The translations under genes and the position numbers were made by a program. 64,000 nucleotides of DNA from Hymenolepis diminuta (lineage: Eukaryota; Platyhelminthes; Cestoda; Cyclophyllidea; Hymenolepididae): assembly GCA_900708905.1 (NCBI GenBank), contig CAADRB010000022.1, positions 2,100,246-2,164,245 of the forward strand. Direction: 5' to 3'. Under the pieces are notes generated by a model that was not told where the DNA came from, did not search any database, and worked only from the letters and a program-made list of their open reading frames with translations. This document shows, in pieces, positions 59,034-64,000 of the stretch (position 1 is the stretch's first letter; every line of letters starts with the position of its first letter).

Positions 59034-59572
59034 TGTTGGAAGAAATGTTAATTATATTCAAGCGCTCCCATTATTTCTTCTATAAATAATAACGTGATTT
59101 CCCCCTTTATTTCTCCACTGATAAAAGGCACTTGATAATTAGGCCTATTTGTTTAAGTCGATGCCGACTGAGACTGAGCTTCCTTACTATAAAGTGTGTT
59201 CTTTTGTGGGTTGCTGGCTTCTGTGTTAAGTTGCTTTATTACCGAGTTTTCTTGATTGTTGGCTCTGCGAGATTACTACCGGAAATTCTAGTGAGACAGT
59301 ATAACACTAGCTAAACATAAGAAAATAATATTTTCTTCAAAATAAATCTTGTTTGTAAGATTCTTTATTTTCAACCTTTTCATTCCTGTTTCTTTTAATT
59401 CCCCTTTATTCGAAGGAATTTATTTACATTATGGTTGTAAATAGCATGTAGTACAAATCGACCTATCGATACGAAAACCTTGTGCACCTTGTGTTGATAT
59501 AGAGGTTTGGGTCGTTTTGTATTGTGGTGTTGTCGGGTCGTATTTGTGAGTAGTGCAATGTCTTAGGGGATC
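59034..59572 (+). repeat. Gypsy 3' LTR, left contig part
   Basis: Starts with TGTTGG directly after the polypurine tract and contains AATAAA and TATAAA-like motifs. It breaks off at the N gap after GGGGATC. The last 464 bp (59,109-59,572) reappear immediately after the gap. Confidence 0.85.
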
Positions 59573-59622
59573 NNNNNNNNNNNNNNNNNNNNNNNNNNNN
59601 NNNNNNNNNNNNNNNNNNNNNN
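59573..59622. other. Assembly gap (50 N)
   Basis: Exactly 50 N, a common fixed scaffold-gap size. The sequences on both sides are the same 464-bp repeat, suggesting the two contigs overlap. Confidence 0.97.
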
Positions 59623-60111
59623 ATTTCTCCACTGATAAAAGGCACTTGATAATTAGGCCTATTTGTTTAAGTCGATGCCGACTGAGACTGAGCTTCCTTA
59701 CTATAAAGTGTGTTCTTTTGTGGGTTGCTGGCTTCTGTGTTAAGTTGCTTTATTACCGAGTTTTCTTGATTGTTGGCTCTGCGAGATTACTACCGGAAAT
59801 TCTAGTGAGACAGTATAACACTAGCTAAACATAAGAAAATAATATTTTCTTCAAAATAAATCTTGTTTGTAAGATTCTTTATTTTCAACNTTTTCATTCC
59901 TGTTTCTTTTAATTCCCCTTTATTCGAAGGAATTTATTTACATTATGGTTGTAAATAGCATGTAGTACAAATCGACCTATCGATACGAAAACCTTGTGCA
60001 CCTTGTGTTGATATAGAGGTTTGGGTCGTTTTGTATTGTGGTGTTGTCGGGTCGTATTTGTGAGTAGTGCAATGTCTTAGGGGATCTAAGAGTTGGTTAC
60101 GGTATTCTACA
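59623..60111 (+). repeat. Gypsy LTR, right contig part
   Basis: 59,623-60,086 repeats 59,109-59,572 base for base apart from one n at 59,890. It continues with TAAGAGTTGGTTACGGTATT to ...CTACA at 60,111, a plausible LTR terminus (TG...CA). The terminal block is also found at the 5' LTR remnant of the minus-strand copy (44,791-44,816). Confidence 0.85.
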
Positions 60112-61042
60112 GGGAAGTGCAGATTACAATAATAATTATATACCATGAAATTTCCTTATATTCAAAGAGTCTATGACTCTTAAAAATATAACCTTGTTTC
60201 AACTCACATTACGCAGTTTGTTTCCTAACTGTTTAAAGAATATTTATATTAAAGGCTTTATGATCCAAAGTCTCAACAATGTTTTTATTCGTAATTTGTT
60301 CTTTCTTTGCGATTCTGAACGGGTAATATGTACCAGCATTTGCTTATTATTCATTTGACTTTTAATATTTAAATAAATTAATCGCAAAATCGAAATAACA
60401 ACTAAGTGAATGTATTTACCTCGGCAAATATAGCTCAGTACTGCAGTTTTCAGCAAGTAAACAATTTGCGTTAGTTTTGAGATCAACATAAATTCAAAAG
60501 TGAAGAATTTGAAGATAGAGATGCTTGTTGGAGGAAATGACAATATATTAGCGTCACTTACCGTTCCATATAAACGTGTGCTGATTAGTGTATGTTTTGG
60601 TCAGGATATTACTTTTGTCGATGGTCATAATTTAACGAAACGTGAAGAACTCACTTTAATTAATTGAACGATAGTATCACTATCCCCAATATTATTAATT
60701 TTGAGTACTAAATAGATTTTTGGAATACAAAGCGTCAGTTAAATTTGAAATAAAATAACAAAAATCGATGTCTAGACAATGTATTAATAATATTTTCAAA
60801 TTCCTTCTGACATTATGATTACAAGTCATTTTAGAAACATTACTATTATTACTGACAAAAATTAAAACGCTTTGGCCAATTTAATCGCAGGAATTAAATA
60901 CATTTTAAAATAGTTATATTATAATCCAATAAAAATGAAATATAAAACACCAAAGCAATTTAGACTGCTTCTTGTTTATATATACCGAATTTAAACTAAT
61001 TGCAAGAAGCGTAGTTTATAATTTAATAATACTCGGTCTGGG
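60112..61042. other. Intergenic AT-rich DNA
   Basis: No gene, repeat or clear promoter element was recognised between the retroelement and geminin. Confidence 0.6.
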
Positions 61043-61730
61043 ATGCTGTCTCAGCGTAGGGGGCTCTCTGTGCGGGTTCAACCTGCTATTTCTAAATACG
61101 ATTCTTTTGAGAAGGTAGGATGATTTTCATTTGGATATCTTCAGGGATCTCTCAAGCCACTTGTTCAGCAGAAAATTGCTGTCCAACAAGAAAACAAGGA
61201 AAATCCAGCAGTTTATCCCAGGAAAACTTCACATACTTTTTCGCTCGCCATTTTCAAGGACAATGCGTCATCAGCTTGTCAGCACTGTGGAATCGACAAG
61301 TCAGCCGTCGGAAAATCAGTCCGAAAAGTGCAAGCATCAGTTCAAACATCTAATGAATCTACGTGCAATCTGAAGGAAATGCTGTGTTCTGGTTCGTGTT
61401 AGAATTATTAATTCTTGATTTTGTAGAGAACGCATCTCCTGAATACTATAAGCAACTTGCTGAGCAGCGAAGAGAAGCACTTGTTGAAACACTTGCAGAA
61501 AACAAAGAAGTAATGTCTTTTTCTTTTTATTGACGGTTTAGCTGTGCGATCTCGTTGAAGTATTACAAGCCGAGGTGACACGGTTGTCGAAGTATGAAGA
61601 GTTGGCGAGAAATTTTATGTTTAGTGTTCAGGTAGCTATTCATTTCTAAAATTTTCCGTTCGCTTTTCAATTACAATAAATTTTTCCGCTTTTTTAGGAA
61701 GCTGATGGCGTCGAACCGGAGATGTTGTAA
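61043..61730 (+). CDS. GMNN: Geminin (DNA replication licensing inhibitor)
   Basis: Five exons (61,043-61,114; 61,145-61,391; 61,427-61,509; 61,542-61,631; 61,698-61,730), phases 0, 1, 0, 0, give 174 residues (human geminin is about 209). Introns are 30, 35, 32 and 66 bp. Geminin binds CDT1 in the nucleus and blocks re-licensing of origins; it is degraded by APC/C. Seen here: a destruction box RRGLSVRVQP at residues 5-14 (R5-x-x-L8; the human protein has RRTLKMIQP), a KEN box at 42-44, and the CDT1-binding coiled-coil region from about 108 (SPEYYKQLAEQRREALVETL, AENKELCDLVEVLQAEVTRL), close to the human [20 protein letters not shown]. The acidic C-terminal tail of vertebrate geminin is nearly absent. 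The first intron contains an in-frame stop, so splicing is required. The exon 2 donor (TTCTG|GTTCGT) is weak but gives the right phase. Confidence 0.9.
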
Positions 61731-62197
61731 ATCTAGTTTTCAGTGATCTTTACTCGTTTTTTAGTCTTCTATCTGTATATTTTATAACTGTATTGAAGGA
61801 ATGATAATATACAATGTTTTAATACCTTTTCACTTTATACTTTCAGATTTTATCATATATCGGTGTTGGTACGGAAGTGTTGAGTTTACTTCGGTGAACA
61901 GGGCATTGAACCTCTGATTCTTTATCGTTTAGAAAGTAGATATAGTTGTAGAGAAATGGATTGGTGATTGGATTTATTGGTGAATATCTAAACGTAATTA
62001 TTGGTTAGGAGATTATGGGAATCGCGTGGATATGTGTGTACGCTTTGCTTCAGAACTACGGCAGTGAATTTTGCTAAGTCACTTTAGATGGCGGATCACA
62101 GCTGACGGGTTCTGAAATCCGGCGATTTGATTGGATGGTTTTCATTAATGACAAATATAGCTTCTTTCATATAACCCATGTGTGTACAATCAATAAA
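61731..62197. other. Geminin 3' flank and DEF8-like 5' flank
   Basis: 467 bp between two co-oriented genes. No exact AATAAA follows geminin closely. The sequence has no other recognisable feature. Confidence 0.5.
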
Positions 62198-63050
62198 ATG
62201 GATTGTGGGTCTCCCAGGCGCCAAATCTCCTTTCAGGAAGCCTTTGGCTCCTCCTCATTATCGAAGAGCATTTACAAATCTCATTCAGGTTTGTTTAAAT
62301 TGAATCTTCATTTTTTTCTGCAGATCAGGTTGCGCGTACAGAAAACGGAAGATTTTTTGATGATCCTTTTGTAAGTTTACTGTTTACATATTATTTAAAT
62401 GATGTTAAGTAACTTCTGCTCATGCTTTTGTTTATTTGTACCAGATTTATTATTTTAAGTTTGTTTTTTTCTTAAGAAAAATATCGGAACTCAATCCTCG
62501 GTTAGTGAATTAGAAGATTGTGTATTGCAATGCAAACACATGTATCTTACATCACGAGACAAATCTCAAGAAGTCCAGACATTTCTTCTCAAACGTCTAA
62601 TTGAATTACGCCATCTTCTTCACGTTGCTAAAGAACGTGAGTCTAATTCTGCTAATACTGAGCCCCCTACAGAGAACAATCCCCAACTTAATTCTCCCAG
62701 TTGTAAAAATAACGTCATGGGACATGTTTTCCAATCTGTTCCATCTATCCGTTTTTTTGGAACTGTTTGCGATTCCTGTGCGCGACATATCAAGTCTCCC
62801 ACTGGGAATGTTCTCATTTGTCGAGAGTGCTGTGTTACTTGCCATGACTCGTCTAGTTGTATTCAGGGACTCCTTCGACACTGTCCAGCATCTTCGGCTT
62901 CTCTTGGGCTCAAAATAGAAGTTTCGAGAGGTGCACAGCTTGGGGCCAGTTTATCAGCTCAAGATTGGTCCTGTTGGAGCTGTAAAGCACCTCTACTACC
63001 ACCTCAACCGACCACTCAGACTACTCTACCTTCTTCAGCAATCTTTCAAG
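62198..63050 (+). CDS. DEF8: DEF8-like protein, 5' exons (C1 / Rubicon-homology family)
   Basis: Exons 62,198-62,288, 62,324-62,370 and 62,477-63,050 join in phases 1 and 0, with introns of 35 and 106 bp. DEF8 proteins are cytoplasmic, Zn-binding, and relatives (PLEKHM1, Rubicon) act on endolysosomes. Seen here: an acidic start, a helical block at about 55-101 (VSELEDCVLQCKHM, EVQTFLLKRLIELRHLLHV) that parallels the DEF8 pre-C1 helices, a C1-like finger (H129, C144, C147, C161, C164, H169, C174, C182) and a further pair QDWSCWSCKAPL (C212, C215) matching the start of the Rubicon-homology region (QDYRCAECRAPI in DEF8). The start at 62,198 (AAAATGG) is preferred to an in-frame ATG at 62,135. 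The exon ends at CAAG|GTTAAT. Either it splices onward past the window or it stops at 63,055 after 238 residues. The Rubicon-homology domain proper is not in the window. Confidence 0.72.
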
Positions 63051-63055
63051 GTTAA

Positions 63056-64000
63056 TTTCATTAGATTATGGTTACTAATATTTTTCATATATCTATTTAA
63101 TTTTCGAATTAATAGTATATGTGAAACATTTCTAAGTGATTCGACCTCGTGAAATTTCTTTCTCTTTCTATTGACATATACATGAAGATCGTTTGTTGTG
63201 ATCAACTAATAAAAGTGAAGTTGCGTTGGATAGAAGGATACACGGGTGTTATTGGTGCATTTTTTTAAAGAATCCGAGATTTCTCTTGAGTTCGAGCAGT
63301 AGTTTGCCATTCTGAGTTCCAACGGACTTAGTGAGATGTTTAGTGACTTTCGGTTCTATCGAAGGTTAGTTTGTTAATTGTTAAGAGGAAATTTTCACTG
63401 GAGGCTGATTTTAGCGAAGATTTGCAATCATGCATGATCTTATTGTTGTACATTCCACAAAGTAGTTCTAGTGCATTTTGGTGAGTAAGAATGTGATTGG
63501 TAATTAATTTAAGCGACCGTAGAGTTCTTGCTGAACTATATTCTTTCTAGTTTCTTAGTTTCTTCACTACATAGCAAGATGGAGAGGAGAGATTGCTGGT
63601 TGAAGAGTAACGTTCGTTAAGAAATGAATTGGGAAATTTATGTGAAAGTTTCAATTCTATGAGGTTTCTTAGGAATATTTCATGCGATTTATTCATTCCG
63701 ATGCTGAAATTTTCTTCCTCCTCCGGAGGAATTAAAATGTTAGGCCTTATCTCCTACTTTTTCCCTAGATTCATTTAATCTTGTTTTGGAGAGCTTATTA
63801 TAATCTTGTTTTCCTCTTTTGGGTTGATGATGTTTCTGTTTTCGTTAAAGAAATTGATGGAAGATTTTAGGTTTCATTCCACTTACTTCTGGATTTTGAA
63901 AAGCTTAATTATAATTGTTCATTTGTCCTTTTACCGATTTATCCTGACATTCATTAATGTCTATTTTTAATTTAATGTAATTTTGCTATTTTCTCTATTG
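63056..64000 (+). other. Right edge: intron or 3' UTR of the DEF8-like gene
   Basis: T-rich, no exon recognised. An AATAAA at 63,208-63,213 could end a short transcript that reads through the 63,050 donor. Otherwise this is the first 950 bp of an intron. Confidence 0.5.

Larger units (their letters stand above)
55850..60111 (+). mobile_element. Degenerate Ty3/Gypsy LTR retrotransposon
   Basis: The order gag, protease, RT remnant, RNase H, integrase, polypurine tract, LTR is that of Ty3/Gypsy (Metaviridae-type) elements. All coding parts are broken by stops, frameshifts and deletions. The tract AAAAGGGAGA ends right before the LTR start TGTTGG (59,034). No 5' LTR or primer-binding site was found upstream of gag, so the copy is 5'-truncated. 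A 50-N gap lies inside the LTR. Confidence 0.9.

Noticed and set aside
59132..59314. 60-codon ORF repeated in every LTR copy
   Set aside because: It lies wholly in LTR sequence, has no known domain, and is copied only because the LTR is copied.
1..64000. CRISPR arrays, rRNA genes, bacterial-type operons or prophage
   Set aside because: No regularly spaced direct repeats, no rRNA-like conserved blocks, and all real genes are intron-containing and eukaryotic.

Overview
The window looks like part of a flatworm (platyhelminth) nuclear genome, probably a tapeworm. It is AT-rich, its genes are split by introns that are either very short (30-35, 43, 66-106 bp) or several kb long, and it carries Ty3/Gypsy, mariner and tRNA-derived SINE relics. 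Bimodal intron sizes of this kind are reported for cestodes. The species was not identified, and every gene model here was built by eye from splice sites, reading phase and domain motifs.

Minus strand, about 42.1 kb down to 3.7 kb and running off the left edge: one large gene of at least 15 exons. All intron phases fit, and the visible coding sequence sums to exactly 3,000 nt. It encodes a low-complexity head, a complete band-4.1-type FERM domain, a proline/glutamine-rich linker and two tandem SPRY domains of the DDX1/hnRNP-U type, with what may be the start of another SPRY unit. A short, phase-matched second copy of the exon that completes SPRY1 lies upstream of that exon and could be an alternative exon. 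Introns of up to about 6 kb hold a dead mariner (13,263-14,603), SINE fragments and simple repeats.

About 43.9-45.5 kb: remnants of one Ty3/Gypsy family, comprising a deleted minus-strand copy and a plus-strand LTR fragment. At 45.9-47.45 kb (plus) lies a complete four-exon equilibrative nucleoside transporter (SLC29/ENT type) with a TATA box and clustered inverted CCAAT boxes just upstream. From 47.6 to 55.8 kb there is mostly unremarkable AT-rich DNA with one SINE copy, a TA microsatellite and one small membrane-protein-like ORF.

About 55.8-60.1 kb: a decayed plus-strand Ty3/Gypsy element (gag, protease, RT remnant, RNase H, integrase, polypurine tract, LTR). Its LTR is interrupted by a 50-N gap whose two edges carry the same 464 bp, which looks like an unmerged contig overlap. 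The same 464 bp recurs inverted at 43,946-44,409.

Right end, plus strand: a complete compact five-exon geminin gene (61,043-61,730; D-box, KEN box, coiled coil) followed 467 bp later by the 5' part of a DEF8-like gene (helical region, C1 zinc finger, start of a Rubicon-homology-like Cys pair) that probably continues past the window.

The genes form no obvious pathway: membrane-cytoskeleton adaptor, nucleoside salvage transport, DNA-replication licensing and endolysosome-related regulation. The most unusual item is the FERM plus tandem SPRY architecture with its duplicated SPRY exon.
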